Shown here: in pieces, positions 7,885 through 15,886 of the stretch | Numbering within the stretch: position 1 is the first letter of the stretch | Layout: every line of letters begins with the position of its first letter | Origin: Amycolatopsis taiwanensis DSM 45107 | Lineage (GTDB): Bacteria > Actinomycetota > Actinomycetes > Mycobacteriales > Pseudonocardiaceae | Assembly (NCBI RefSeq): GCF_000519205.1 | Contig: NZ_JAFB01000008.1 | Location: 186,001 to 250,000, forward strand | DNA length: 64,000 nucleotides | Direction of reading: 5' to 3' | Program-made: the position numbers and the translations under genes | The notes under the pieces: model-generated | Database searches by the model: none | What the model was told of the DNA's origin: nothing | What the model saw: the letters and a program-made list of their open reading frames with translations, nothing else

Positions 7885-8577
7885 ATGGCGAGCCCGACGG
7901 TCGGGGATGTGATGACGACCGATGTCATCGCCGTCTGCGAAGGCACCCTGGTCAGCGAGGTCGCGCGGACCATGGACGGCCGCCGGATCAGCGCGCTGCC
8001 GGTGACCGATGACCGGCAGCGGGTGGTCGGCGTGGTGTCCCAGGCCGACCTGCTGCCCAGGCGGATGGGGAGCCCGTTGGGATGGCTGTCGCAGACCGCC
8101 TGGCTGCGCAAGGCTTCGGGACGGGTGGCCGGCGACGTGATGACCTCACCCGCCACCACCATCACCGGCGACGCGACGGTCGCGGAGGCGGCGCGGCGGA
8201 TGGTCAGGCACGGCGTCAAGCGCCTGCCCGTGGTGGACTCCTCCGGCCGGCTGGCCGGCATCGTCAGCCGGGTGGACCTGCTGCGTGTCTTCATCCGCGC
8301 CGACGACGAGCTCCGGGCCGAGATCGAGCGCGAGGTGTTCGAGCGCGCACTGGGCCTGCCGCCGGGTGCGGTCCGGGCCGAGGTGAGCGATGGGGAGGTG
8401 ACGCTCACCGGCGAGGTGGACAGCGAGAGCCTGATCCCGGTCGCGGAGTCGCTCACCCGCGAAGTGACAGGCGTGGTCGACGTGGTGTCGCGGCTGACTC
8501 GTCCGCTCGGCGACACTCACCAGGCCGGCACTGCCACCTCCGGCCTTCCGCACGAACGGAGACGCGGGCGTCCATGA
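7885..8577 (+). CDS. CBS-pair plus BON domain protein
   Basis: 230 residues from the ATG at 7885, preceded by GAGGAGGTCGGCG; the GTG five codons earlier overlaps the ribosome site and is rejected. CBS repeats are VGDVMTTDVIAVCEGTLVSE...GVVSQADLL and VAGDVMTSPATTITGDATVA...GIVSRVDLLRVF. The C-terminal BON domain begins near residue 143 (DDELRAEIEREVFERALGL). It is the third CBS-BON type protein within 4 kb and overlaps the downstream P-type ATPase gene by four bases, suggesting coupled synthesis and perhaps nucleotide-dependent control of the pump. Confidence 0.85.
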   Translation: MASPTVGDVMTTDVIAVCEGTLVSEVARTMDGRRISALPVTDDRQRVVGVVSQADLLPRRMGSPLGWLSQTAWLRKASGRVAGDVMTSPATTITGDATVAEAARRMVRHGVKRLPVVDSSGRLAGIVSRVDLLRVFIRADDELRAEIEREVFERALGLPPGAVRAEVSDGEVTLTGEVDSESLIPVAESLTREVTGVVDVVSRLTRPLGDTHQAGTATSGLPHERRRGRP

Positions 8578-10859
8578 GCTGGCGGCGTCTCGCGCACGGT
8601 GAAGCCGTCCTGCTGGCGGCGGTCTGTGTGCTGCTCGCCGCCGGTGGGTTCGTCCGTTGGCTGGCCGGACCGTTTCCCGCCGACATCGTGTGGGCCGTCG
8701 CGGCCGGCGTGGCCCTGGTCCCGGCGGTGACGTGGGTGGTGGCCGATCTCCGGGCCGGGCGCTGGGGCGCGGACGTGCTGGCCGTGCTCGCGCTCGGCGG
8801 CACCACCGCGGTAGGGGAGTACCTGGCAGGCGCGATCATCGCGGTGATGGTGGCCACCGGACAGCTGCTGGACAAGGCCGCCGCGCGCCGGGCCGGGCGC
8901 GACCTGTCCGCGCTGCTCGCCCGCGCGCCGCACGAGGCGCACGTCCGCCGCGGCGAGCGGGTGGACCTCGTGCCGGTCGACGACGTGGTGGCCGGGGACC
9001 GGGTCGTGGTGCTGCCGGGCGGGGTCGTGCCGGTCGACGGTCTGTTGTGCGGTGCTGGGCTGTTCGACGAGTCCGCGCTCACCGGGGAGGCCGCACCGGT
9101 CGATCGCCTGGCCGGGGACGCGGTGCGCAGCGGGGTCGTCAACGCCGGTTCGGCGGTGGAGCTGGCCGCCTCGTCAACCGCGGAGGGCAGCACCTACGCG
9201 GGCGTGATCCGATTGGCGGAGCAGGCCGCCGCGGACAGCGCACCGGTCACGCGGCTGGCGGACCGCATCGCCGTGTGGTTCCTGCCGGCCGCCCTGCTCA
9301 TCGCCGCCGCCGCGTGGATCGGCACCGGCAACCCGGAACGGGCGGTGGCGGTGCTGGTGACGGCGACGCCGTGCCCGTTGCTGCTGGCGGTGCCGGTGGC
9401 GATCACCGGGGGCATGTCGCGGATGTCGCGCGCCGGCGTGGTGGTCAAGGGCGGCGCGGCGCTGGAACTGCTGGGCCGCGCCACCACGCTGGCCATGGAC
9501 AAGACCGGCACCGTGACCGGCGGGCAGCCCCAGGTCACCGACATCGTCTGCGCACCAGAGGTGGCGCCCGAGCGCGTGCTCGCCGATGCCGCGGCGGTCG
9601 AGCAGTATTCGCCGCACGTGATGGCCGGCGCGGTGCTGCGCGCCGCGCGGCGCGCCGGGGTCGAACCGGCGTCCGCGGTGGCGGTCTCCGAGGAGCCGGG
9701 GTGGGGCGCCCGCGGCCGGGTCGGCGGCCGGGAGGTGACCGTGGGGCGCCTGGAGTCCGGCCGGGAACTGCCGGACTGGGCCCGCGGCGCGGCCCGCCGC
9801 GGGCGGCTCGACCTGGCCTCGGTGATCTGGGTGGAGACCGATGGGAGGCTCGTGGCGGCGATGCTGGTCCGCGATCCCGTTCGCACCGACGCGGCGCGGA
9901 CGCTGCGGCGGCTGCGTGAGGCCGGGCTGCGGCACATCTTGCTGCTCACCGGTGACCACGTGGACAACGCGGTGGAGGTGGCCGCCCTGCTCGGATTGGA
10001 CGAGGTGTGCGCCGACGCGAGCCCCGCCGACAAGATCGAACGGGTGCGCTCGGGGCGCGAGGACGGCGTCACGGTGATGGTCGGCGACGGGGTCAACGAC
10101 GCGCCCGCGCTCGCCGCCGCCGACGTCGGGATCGCACTGGGGTCCCGTGGCTCGACCGCCGCGGTGCAGGCCGCGGACGCGGTGATCGTCGATGACCGGA
10201 TCGACCGGCTCGCGGACGCGGTCGAGATCTCGCGCCGCTCGCGCCGGCTCGCCGTGGCGAGCGCGGGCATCGGCACCGGCCTGTCGCTGGTGGCGATGGC
10301 CGCGGCGGCGACCGGGTTCCTGGTTCCCGTCGCGGGCGCTCTGGTGCAGGAAGCCATTGACGTCGCGGTGATCCTCAACTCGCTGCGCTCGCTGCGCGGG
10401 CCGTTGCGACTGCGGCACCGGCGGCCGGACGTGCTGTTGCACCGCTTCGCGCGCGAGCACGAGTTGTTGCTTCCGGCCCGTTCCGCGGTGCGCCAGGCGG
10501 CCGACGCCTTGGCCGAGGGCGCGGGCCCGGAGGCCGACGCCGCCGTGCGGCGTGCCTACCGGCTGCTCGTGGACCGGCTGCTGCCGCACGAGGCGGCCGA
10601 GGAAACCCAGCTGTATCCGGCGCTGACCGACATCCTCGGCGGGCCGGAGGGGACCGTGACGATGAGCCGGGGGCACGCCGAGATCGAGCGGCTGGTCCGG
10701 CGGCTCGGGCGCCACCTGACCGAGACGCCCATCCAGCCGGACCAGGTCGACGACCTGCGGGCCACCCTCTACGGGCTGGACGCCGTGCTGACCCTCCATT
10801 TCGCCCAGGAGGAAGAGGCGTACTTCACGCTCACCAGCGGTGGTGCGCCCCAGCCGTGA
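8574..10859 (+). CDS. P1B-type metal ATPase with C-terminal hemerythrin domain (P1B-5-like)
   Basis: 761 residues from an ATG overlapping the previous stop; a longer frame exists upstream but lies over the CBS gene. It has no N-terminal metal-binding domain. Seen in order: TGEAAP actuator motif (~170), the intramembrane metal motif TPCP (~265-268), phosphorylation motif DKTGT (~309-313), GDGVNDAP (~503), then from ~618 a four-helix hemerythrin-like domain with HRFAREHE, LPHEAAEE, RGHAEIE and LHFAQEEE supplying likely di-iron ligands. TPC in place of CPC plus a hemerythrin tail defines the P1B-5 group (known from Acidothermus; Nia of Sinorhizobium is linked to Ni/Fe). An O2- or iron-responsive export role is inferred. 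Confidence 0.88.
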   Translation: MSWRRLAHGEAVLLAAVCVLLAAGGFVRWLAGPFPADIVWAVAAGVALVPAVTWVVADLRAGRWGADVLAVLALGGTTAVGEYLAGAIIAVMVATGQLLDKAAARRAGRDLSALLARAPHEAHVRRGERVDLVPVDDVVAGDRVVVLPGGVVPVDGLLCGAGLFDESALTGEAAPVDRLAGDAVRSGVVNAGSAVELAASSTAEGSTYAGVIRLAEQAAADSAPVTRLADRIAVWFLPAALLIAAAAWIGTGNPERAVAVLVTATPCPLLLAVPVAITGGMSRMSRAGVVVKGGAALELLGRATTLAMDKTGTVTGGQPQVTDIVCAPEVAPERVLADAAAVEQYSPHVMAGAVLRAARRAGVEPASAVAVSEEPGWGARGRVGGREVTVGRLESGRELPDWARGAARRGRLDLASVIWVETDGRLVAAMLVRDPVRTDAARTLRRLREAGLRHILLLTGDHVDNAVEVAALLGLDEVCADASPADKIERVRSGREDGVTVMVGDGVNDAPALAAADVGIALGSRGSTAAVQAADAVIVDDRIDRLADAVEISRRSRRLAVASAGIGTGLSLVAMAAAATGFLVPVAGALVQEAIDVAVILNSLRSLRGPLRLRHRRPDVLLHRFAREHELLLPARSAVRQAADALAEGAGPEADAAVRRAYRLLVDRLLPHEAAEETQLYPALTDILGGPEGTVTMSRGHAEIERLVRRLGRHLTETPIQPDQVDDLRATLYGLDAVLTLHFAQEEEAYFTLTSGGAPQP

Positions 10860-10861
10860 GT

Positions 10862-12052
10862 TCAGCCGCGCAAGCCGCCGTCGAACAGTGACGGGTTGTC
10901 GTGCCCGCTCGGCGGGCCGGTCACCGGATGGCCGGAGGCGGCGAGTTCGAGGGTGCGGGCGAAGTCGTCGGGGCCGATCACACCGGCCAGCCGGCCATGC
11001 TCGGTGACCAGGATGAGATCCCGGCCCGGGCGAAGCGCCGTCCGCCCCATGACGTCGACGAGTTGCTCCGCGGCGTCGGCGATGAGCACCCGCGGGGGCT
11101 TGCGGGCAACGTCGCCGACGCGCCGGATCAGGCGGTCTTGTTCGGACAGCCGGATCAGCTCGGCCAGGCTGACCACGCCGAGCGGCGTGCCGTCGAACGA
11201 GGTGACCGGAAAGACCCGCCCTCGCGACGTGGTGGCCACGCGGTCCAGGAACGCATCGACCGTCCACCACCCGGGCGCGATCGCCGGGTTGGGATCCATG
11301 ACGTTCCGCAGCCGGACCCCGGCCAGCCGTTCGCGCGCCACGCCGCCGGCCAGCTCGCGCTGCGCGGCGAAGGTCAGGAACCAGCCGATGAAAGCCAGCC
11401 ACAGCCCGCTGTACGAGCCGAGGAACAGCGTCTCGCCGAGGCCGCCCGCGATGAGCACGAGCCCGAGCACCTGGCCGGTGCGCGCGGCGGCCGCGTTGGC
11501 CCGCATCCGGTTCCCGGTCGCCTTCCACACCGCCGCGCGCAGCACCCGCCCGCCGTCCAGCGGCGCACCGGGCAGCAGGTTGAACACGGCGAGCAGGACG
11601 TTGGTGATCCCGATCCAGGACAGTCCGAGCACCACCAGTGCGGGCAGCACCAGCCGGGTCAGGTAGGCCGTGCCCCAACACGCGCCGCCCAGCACCAGGC
11701 TGGTGAGCGGGCCCATGATCGCGATGACGAAATCCGCCCGCGGGCTCGGCGGTTCACCCTCCAGCTCCGCGACACCACCGAGCATCCACAGCGTGATGCG
11801 CTTGACCTTCATGCCGTAGTGGCGGGCGGTCACCGCGTGCGCCAGTTCGTGGGCCAGCAGCGACGCCAGGAAGCAGGCCGCGGTCACCAGCGCGGTGACC
11901 CAGTACCAGAAGGTGGACTGCCCGGGCGCCGCCCGGGGCAGCACGCTGACCGCGATCAGGTCCGCGATCAGCGCCAGCACGATCAGCACCGACCAGTTCG
12001 CCTGGAGGCGGATGCCGGCGACGCGGCCCAGCGGGATGGAGGTGCTGAACAT
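10862..12052 (-). CDS. Site-2 protease with CBS domains (Rip3/Rv2625c-like)
   Basis: 396 residues; start placed at ATG 12052 after GAGGAGAATCG. Multi-spanning M50 protease: zinc motif HELAH (in LAHELAHAVTARHYG, ~residue 66) and the third ligand in NLLPGAPLDGGRVLRA (~175). A CBS-like pair occupies ~250-370 (VRLRNVMDPNPAIAPG; ...GVVSLAELI; ...GVIGPDDFAR). Such proteases cut membrane substrates within the bilayer. Mycobacterial Rv2625c (Rip3) has the same plan and belongs to the DosR regulon. It is divergent from the hsp20 gene across a shared three-box promoter. Its stop is 2 bases from that of the convergent ATPase. Confidence 0.88.
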   Translation of the reverse strand: MFSTSIPLGRVAGIRLQANWSVLIVLALIADLIAVSVLPRAAPGQSTFWYWVTALVTAACFLASLLAHELAHAVTARHYGMKVKRITLWMLGGVAELEGEPPSPRADFVIAIMGPLTSLVLGGACWGTAYLTRLVLPALVVLGLSWIGITNVLLAVFNLLPGAPLDGGRVLRAAVWKATGNRMRANAAAARTGQVLGLVLIAGGLGETLFLGSYSGLWLAFIGWFLTFAAQRELAGGVARERLAGVRLRNVMDPNPAIAPGWWTVDAFLDRVATTSRGRVFPVTSFDGTPLGVVSLAELIRLSEQDRLIRRVGDVARKPPRVLIADAAEQLVDVMGRTALRPGRDLILVTEHGRLAGVIGPDDFARTLELAASGHPVTGPPSGHDNPSLFDGGLRG

Positions 12053-12075
12053 CGATTCTCCTCGACCAACTTCCA

Positions 12076-12191
12076 GTATGCGCCCGGCGCGCCGGACGCT
12101 TCCCAGGGGCGAACTTCCCCGGGGCCGGGGCGAAGGTCCCCGGCGCGGGGGACGAAGGCCCGTGTTCGCCGCCGGCCCGGACCGGTAAAGG
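12076..12191. promoter_or_regulatory. Divergent S2P / hsp20 promoter with three phased DosR-like boxes
   Basis: Three sequences start exactly 21 bases apart: GGGGCGAACTTCCCC (12106-12120), GGGGCGAAGGTCCCC (12127-12141) and GGGGACGAAGGCCCG (12148-12162). The minus-strand gene has a -10-like CATACT (plus 12076-12081), 24 bases from box 1. The plus-strand hsp20 has TAAAGG (12186-12191), 23 bases from box 3. The spacing is thus nearly symmetrical, with the box centre about 43 bases before each inferred start. Confidence 0.7.
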
Positions 12192-12229
12192 TTGCGGGGG
12201 AAGGGAAAACCAGCTGGAAGGAGGGCGAA

Positions 12230-12628
12230 ATGCCGTCGTTGATGCGACGCCCGAAGGGCGTGCTGCCCGGCATCGCCGACCTGCTCGAAGGCGCGCTCGG
12301 TGAGCACCCGGTCCGCATCGAGGAGTCGATGGACGACGGCACCTACGTCGTCCGTGCGGAGCTGCCGGGGTTGGACCCGGAGAACCAGATCAAGGTCACC
12401 ACGCAGGAGGGCCTGCTCACCATTTCGGCCGAGCGGTCGTCCGAGAGCAGCGAGTCCGGGCGCAGCGAGTTCCGCTACGGCTCGTTCACCCGCACGGTCT
12501 CGCTGCCCCAGGGCGCCGACCCGTCGAAGATCACCGCGAAGTACGCCGACGGGATCCTGGAGGTGAAGGTTCCGGTCCGGGAGGGCGGGGCCGGTAACCC
12601 CGTGCACATCGACGTGAGCCGGGACTGA
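12230..12628 (+). CDS. Hsp20/alpha-crystallin chaperone, HspX-like
   Basis: 132 residues, ATG after GGAAGGAGGGCGAA. The alpha-crystallin domain runs from about residue 35 (GTYVVRAELPGLDPEN) through GLLTISAERS and EFRYGSFTRTVSLP to the final strand ADGILEVKVPV, with the usual G-I-L motif. The wording is close to M. tuberculosis HspX/Acr (Rv2031c), the hallmark of the DosR response. It is an ATP-independent holdase. The next gene starts 6 bases after its stop, implying an operon driven by the phased boxes upstream. Confidence 0.93.
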   Translation: MPSLMRRPKGVLPGIADLLEGALGEHPVRIEESMDDGTYVVRAELPGLDPENQIKVTTQEGLLTISAERSSESSESGRSEFRYGSFTRTVSLPQGADPSKITAKYADGILEVKVPVREGGAGNPVHIDVSRD

Positions 12629-12634
12629 CCGCCG

Positions 12635-15274
12635 GTGACCGCTGAACGCGCCGCGAGCGTCGTGCTCGCCGACGGCGAGGTCGTGCGGGTCCGCACGCTG
12701 CGGCCCGCCGACACCGAGGAGGTGCTGGCCCTGCACACCGGCCTCGGCGAGCGCGACCGCTACCTGAGATTCTTCGGCCCCGCCACGGCGGGGATGGCGG
12801 CGCTGGCGGCGCGCGTGGCGGCGGAAACCGGCGTCGGGCATGCCGCGGTCGGGGCCTTCCGCGGCGATCGGCTCATCGGGGTCGCCCACTACGAGATCGT
12901 CGCCGATCCGACCGAGGCGGAGGTGGCGTTGGCCGTCGACGGCCGCGTGCAGGCCCACGGGGTGGGCACGGTCCTGCTCGAGTACCTGGTGTCGATCGCG
13001 CGGCGGTACGGGATCCGGCGGCTGATCGGGTCGGTGCTCGCCGAGAACAGCCGGATGCTGGCGCTGTTCAACGACCTCGGCCTGCCCTTTCGCACCACGC
13101 CGGGCGGGCCGGAGCGGCAGTTCGTGCTGTCGCTCGAAGTGGGCGAGCCCTACCGGGCGGCGCTGAGTGAGCGGGAACGCGTGGCCGATGTCGCGAGCCT
13201 TTCCGCGGTGCTGAAACCCGCTTCGGTGGCCGTGGCCGGGGCGAGCCGGAGGCCGGGCGCGGTGGGGCACGCGGTGCTGCGCAACATCCTCGAAGGCGGC
13301 TACACCGGCAGGGTGTTCGCGGTGAACCCGAACGCCACCGAGGTCCTCGGCGTGCCGTGCGTGCCTTCGGTGACCGACCTGGCGGACCCGCCGGAGCTGG
13401 TGGTGGTCTGCGTGCCGGCGCCCGCGGTCCCGGCCGTGATCGTCCAGAGTGGACAAGCAGGGGCGCGTGCGGCGGTCATTGTCACGGCCGGGCTCACCGG
13501 CACCGACGCCGGCCGGCAGGTGGTCGAGGCCGCCCGGCGGTATGGGATGCGGTTGGTGGGGCCGAACTGTGTCGGCGTGGCGAACACCGACGTGGCGGTC
13601 GCACTCAACGCGACGTTCATGCCGGGCCGGGTCCCGGCGGGTCACGTCGGCGTGGTTTCGCAGTCCGGGGGGTTCGGCATCGCGCTGCTGGAATCGTTGC
13701 GGCAGCTGGGGATCGGGGTGTCGAGCATGGTGTCGACCGGCGACAAGTACGACATCAGCGGCAACGACCTGCTGATGTGGTGGCAGCGTGACCCGGGTAC
13801 CGAGATCGCCGTGCTGTACCTGGAGTCCTTCGGGAACCCGCGCAAGTTCGGCCGCCTGGCCCGCTCGCTGGCCCACGAGAAGCCGGTGGCCGCGATCCGC
13901 ACCGGGAGCACGGAGATCGCCCAGCGCGCGGCCGCCTCGCACACGGCCGCCGCGGCGACGCCCGCGGTGACCCGTGACGCCCTGTATGAGCAGGCCGGTG
14001 TGATAGCTGTCGACACGATCACCGAACTCGTGGACGTGATCGCCGCCCTGTCCTGGCAGCCGTTGCCGGCGGGCAACCGGGTCGCGATCATCAGCAACGC
14101 GGGCGGCGCGGGGGTGCTGGCGGCGGACGCCTGCGTCCGCGTTGGACTGACCGTGCCTGAGCTGGGGGAGAAAGCGCTTTCTGGCTTGCGTGACCTACTG
14201 CCGGGGCAGGCGTCGGTGGGCAATCCGGTCGACACGACTGCCGCGGTCGGCGCGCCGGTGTTCGGCGAGTGCCTTGACGTGCTCCTTGCCGACGACGGCG
14301 TGGACGCGGTGATCGCGGCGACGGTGCCGATCGCGACCGGTGACCCCGTCATCGCACTGAAGGAGCCGGCACCCGGCGGCAAGCCCGTGCTCGCGGTTCG
14401 CTTCGGCGCGCTCGGCCACGCCGCCCCGCTGACCGGCCCGGCGGGCGAGGTGGTGACGGTCGCCTACGCCGACCCGGCTGGCGCGGCCACCGCGCTCGGC
14501 CATCTCGCCCGCTACGCCGCCTGGCGCGCCCGGCCCGCCGGGGCCGTGCCCGACCTTCCGGGCATCGATTCACGGCGGGCGCTGGCGCTGGCGGGCAATC
14601 GCCCCGCCGGCTGGCTGGACCCGGCCGAAACCACCCAACTGCTGGACTGCTTCGGAATCCCGGTCGTGCCGTCGCGGTTCACCCGGGATCCCGGCGGCGC
14701 CGCTGAGGCGTTCCGGGAACTGGGCGGACCGGTCGCGGTCAAGGCATCCGTCGAGGGCCTGGTGCACAAGAGCGAGGCCGGTGGTGTCGTGCTCGATGTC
14801 CGCGACGAAACCGAGGTGCGGGCCACCGTCGAGGGCTGGCGCGCGCGGTTCGGCGACCGCTGGCGGGGCGCGCTGGTGCAGCGGATGTGCCCACGCGGGC
14901 GCGAGCTGCTGGTTGGCATTGCCGGTGACGAGGTGTTCGGGCCGTTGATCGTCTTCGGCCTCGGGGGCGTCGACACCGATCTGGTAGGCGACCGGGCCGC
15001 GCGGCTGGCACCGCTCAGCGACGCCGACGCCGACCTGCTGCTGCATGGCTTGCGCAGTTCGGCGGAGCTGTTTCGCCGGGACAACCTCGACGTGGCTGCC
15101 ATCCGGGACGTGCTGCTGCGGGTCAGCCGCTTGGCCGAGGTACTGCCGGAGGTCGCCGAGCTCGACCTCAACCCGCTGGTCGCCACCGAGACCGGCGCCA
15201 TCGTGCTGGACGCGCGGGTCCGGATCGAGCCGCGGGAGCCGGCCGACGAGTTCCTGCGCCGCTTGCGCACATGA
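12635..15274 (+). CDS. GNAT acetyltransferase fused to NDP-forming acyl-CoA synthetase (Pat-like)
   Basis: 879 residues from a GTG. The N-terminal ~165 residues are a GNAT domain (VRVRTLRPADTEEVLALHTG; acetyl-CoA loop near VQAHGVGTVLLEYL). Then come a CoA-binding Rossmann domain (SVAVAGASRRPGAVGHAVLR), a succinyl-CoA-ligase-like domain (GHVGVVSQSGGFGIALLESL) and, from ~660, an ATP-grasp domain (PVAVKASVEGLVHKSEAGGV). This combination is the Pat/PatZ lysine acetyltransferase type, though here the GNAT domain is N-terminal. It could acetylate metabolic enzymes or act as an ADP-forming acetyl-CoA synthetase; key catalytic His integrity was not checked. It is operonic with hsp20. Confidence 0.85.
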   Translation: MTAERAASVVLADGEVVRVRTLRPADTEEVLALHTGLGERDRYLRFFGPATAGMAALAARVAAETGVGHAAVGAFRGDRLIGVAHYEIVADPTEAEVALAVDGRVQAHGVGTVLLEYLVSIARRYGIRRLIGSVLAENSRMLALFNDLGLPFRTTPGGPERQFVLSLEVGEPYRAALSERERVADVASLSAVLKPASVAVAGASRRPGAVGHAVLRNILEGGYTGRVFAVNPNATEVLGVPCVPSVTDLADPPELVVVCVPAPAVPAVIVQSGQAGARAAVIVTAGLTGTDAGRQVVEAARRYGMRLVGPNCVGVANTDVAVALNATFMPGRVPAGHVGVVSQSGGFGIALLESLRQLGIGVSSMVSTGDKYDISGNDLLMWWQRDPGTEIAVLYLESFGNPRKFGRLARSLAHEKPVAAIRTGSTEIAQRAAASHTAAAATPAVTRDALYEQAGVIAVDTITELVDVIAALSWQPLPAGNRVAIISNAGGAGVLAADACVRVGLTVPELGEKALSGLRDLLPGQASVGNPVDTTAAVGAPVFGECLDVLLADDGVDAVIAATVPIATGDPVIALKEPAPGGKPVLAVRFGALGHAAPLTGPAGEVVTVAYADPAGAATALGHLARYAAWRARPAGAVPDLPGIDSRRALALAGNRPAGWLDPAETTQLLDCFGIPVVPSRFTRDPGGAAEAFRELGGPVAVKASVEGLVHKSEAGGVVLDVRDETEVRATVEGWRARFGDRWRGALVQRMCPRGRELLVGIAGDEVFGPLIVFGLGGVDTDLVGDRAARLAPLSDADADLLLHGLRSSAELFRRDNLDVAAIRDVLLRVSRLAEVLPEVAELDLNPLVATETGAIVLDARVRIEPREPADEFLRRLRT

Positions 15275-15330
15275 CCCGGTTGAAGGTCCTCATCGGACTG
15301 GGCCGGGGCAGTGCCCGAGCCGCCGCTTGA

Positions 15331-15343
15331 GGCCCAAAGTCCC
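15331..15343 (-). promoter_or_regulatory. DosR-like box upstream of the Rv1738-like gene
   Basis: GGCCCAAAGTCCC; its reverse complement GGGACTTTGGGCC differs by little from the box at 15836. It lies about 110 bases before the Rv1738-like start. A weaker relative, CCGGTTGAAGGTCCT, is at 15276-15290. No -10 is clear at the usual distance. Confidence 0.55.
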
Positions 15344-15452
15344 TGGCATCCGGGCCGGGAGCACCTGACCGCGGCGCGCCCGCCGCCGTAGGTTCGGTTC
15401 GTGCGCGGGGGAGGTCCGAGGTGGCCGCCGGAGGTCGAACGGAGGCAGCGAA

Positions 15453-15719
15453 ATGCAGGAAAAGCACTGGAACGTCGACATCGTCATCGACGAGCACGAG
15501 AACCGCACGCGGGCGCACGCGCGGCTGCACAATCCCGACCAGACGGGTGTGGTCGGCGTGGGTACCGCGCGGTTGAACCCCAGCGACGTCAACGTGCCGG
15601 AAATCGGTGACGAACTCGCCACGGCACGCGCGTTGAACGAGCTGGCGCACCGGCTGCTCGATGCCGCCGCCGCGGACATCGAGCACATCACTCACCAGAA
15701 GGCGCACCTTCACCGGTGA
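15453..15719 (+). CDS. Rv1738-like dormancy protein (DUF1876)
   Basis: 88 residues, ATG after GGAGGCAGCGA. Motifs in order are [55 protein letters not shown] and IEHITHQ. These match, nearly phrase for phrase, M. tuberculosis Rv1738, one of the most strongly hypoxia-induced DosR genes, whose structure resembles ribosome hibernation factors. A role in slowing translation during non-growth is inferred. It stands alone, with a DosR-like box upstream, and is followed 167 bases later by the FadD-type gene with its own box. Confidence 0.9.
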   Translation: MQEKHWNVDIVIDEHENRTRAHARLHNPDQTGVVGVGTARLNPSDVNVPEIGDELATARALNELAHRLLDAAAADIEHITHQKAHLHR

Positions 15720-15835
15720 CCGAGAGTGCGTCTCAACGTCCGTGTTTCCGCCTGAGGCGACCACGGGCACGCGCGCCGGAGACCGCGTGCACTTCGAAAC
15801 ACGACAGCCGTGGTGCGGGAAGGCCTGCTGGGTGC

Positions 15836-15880
15836 GGGACTTTCGGCCCTTTCGATCCCCGCGGCGGGCGGGCCGAGACT
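15836..15880 (+). promoter_or_regulatory. DosR-like box and -10 of a leaderless FadD promoter
   Basis: GGGACTTTCGGCCC at 15836-15849 is the clearest match in the window to the DosR core. GAGACT at 15875-15880 would be the -10. The ATG at 15887 follows 6 bases later with no Shine-Dalgarno, so transcription probably starts on the A of the ATG. Box centre to start is about 44 bases. Confidence 0.65.
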
Positions 15881-15886
15881 TGAGCC

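Noticed and set aside
8082..8573. Long 5' extension of the P-type ATPase frame
   Set aside because: It lies over the CBS-BON gene in another frame and has an Arg/Gly-rich, non-protein-like composition; the ATG at 8574 overlaps the CBS stop.
12053..13942. 1026-codon minus-strand frame joining the protease to antisense of the GNAT-ACS gene
   Set aside because: Codons upstream of 12052 are antisense to real plus-strand genes; the protease has a good ribosome site at its own ATG.
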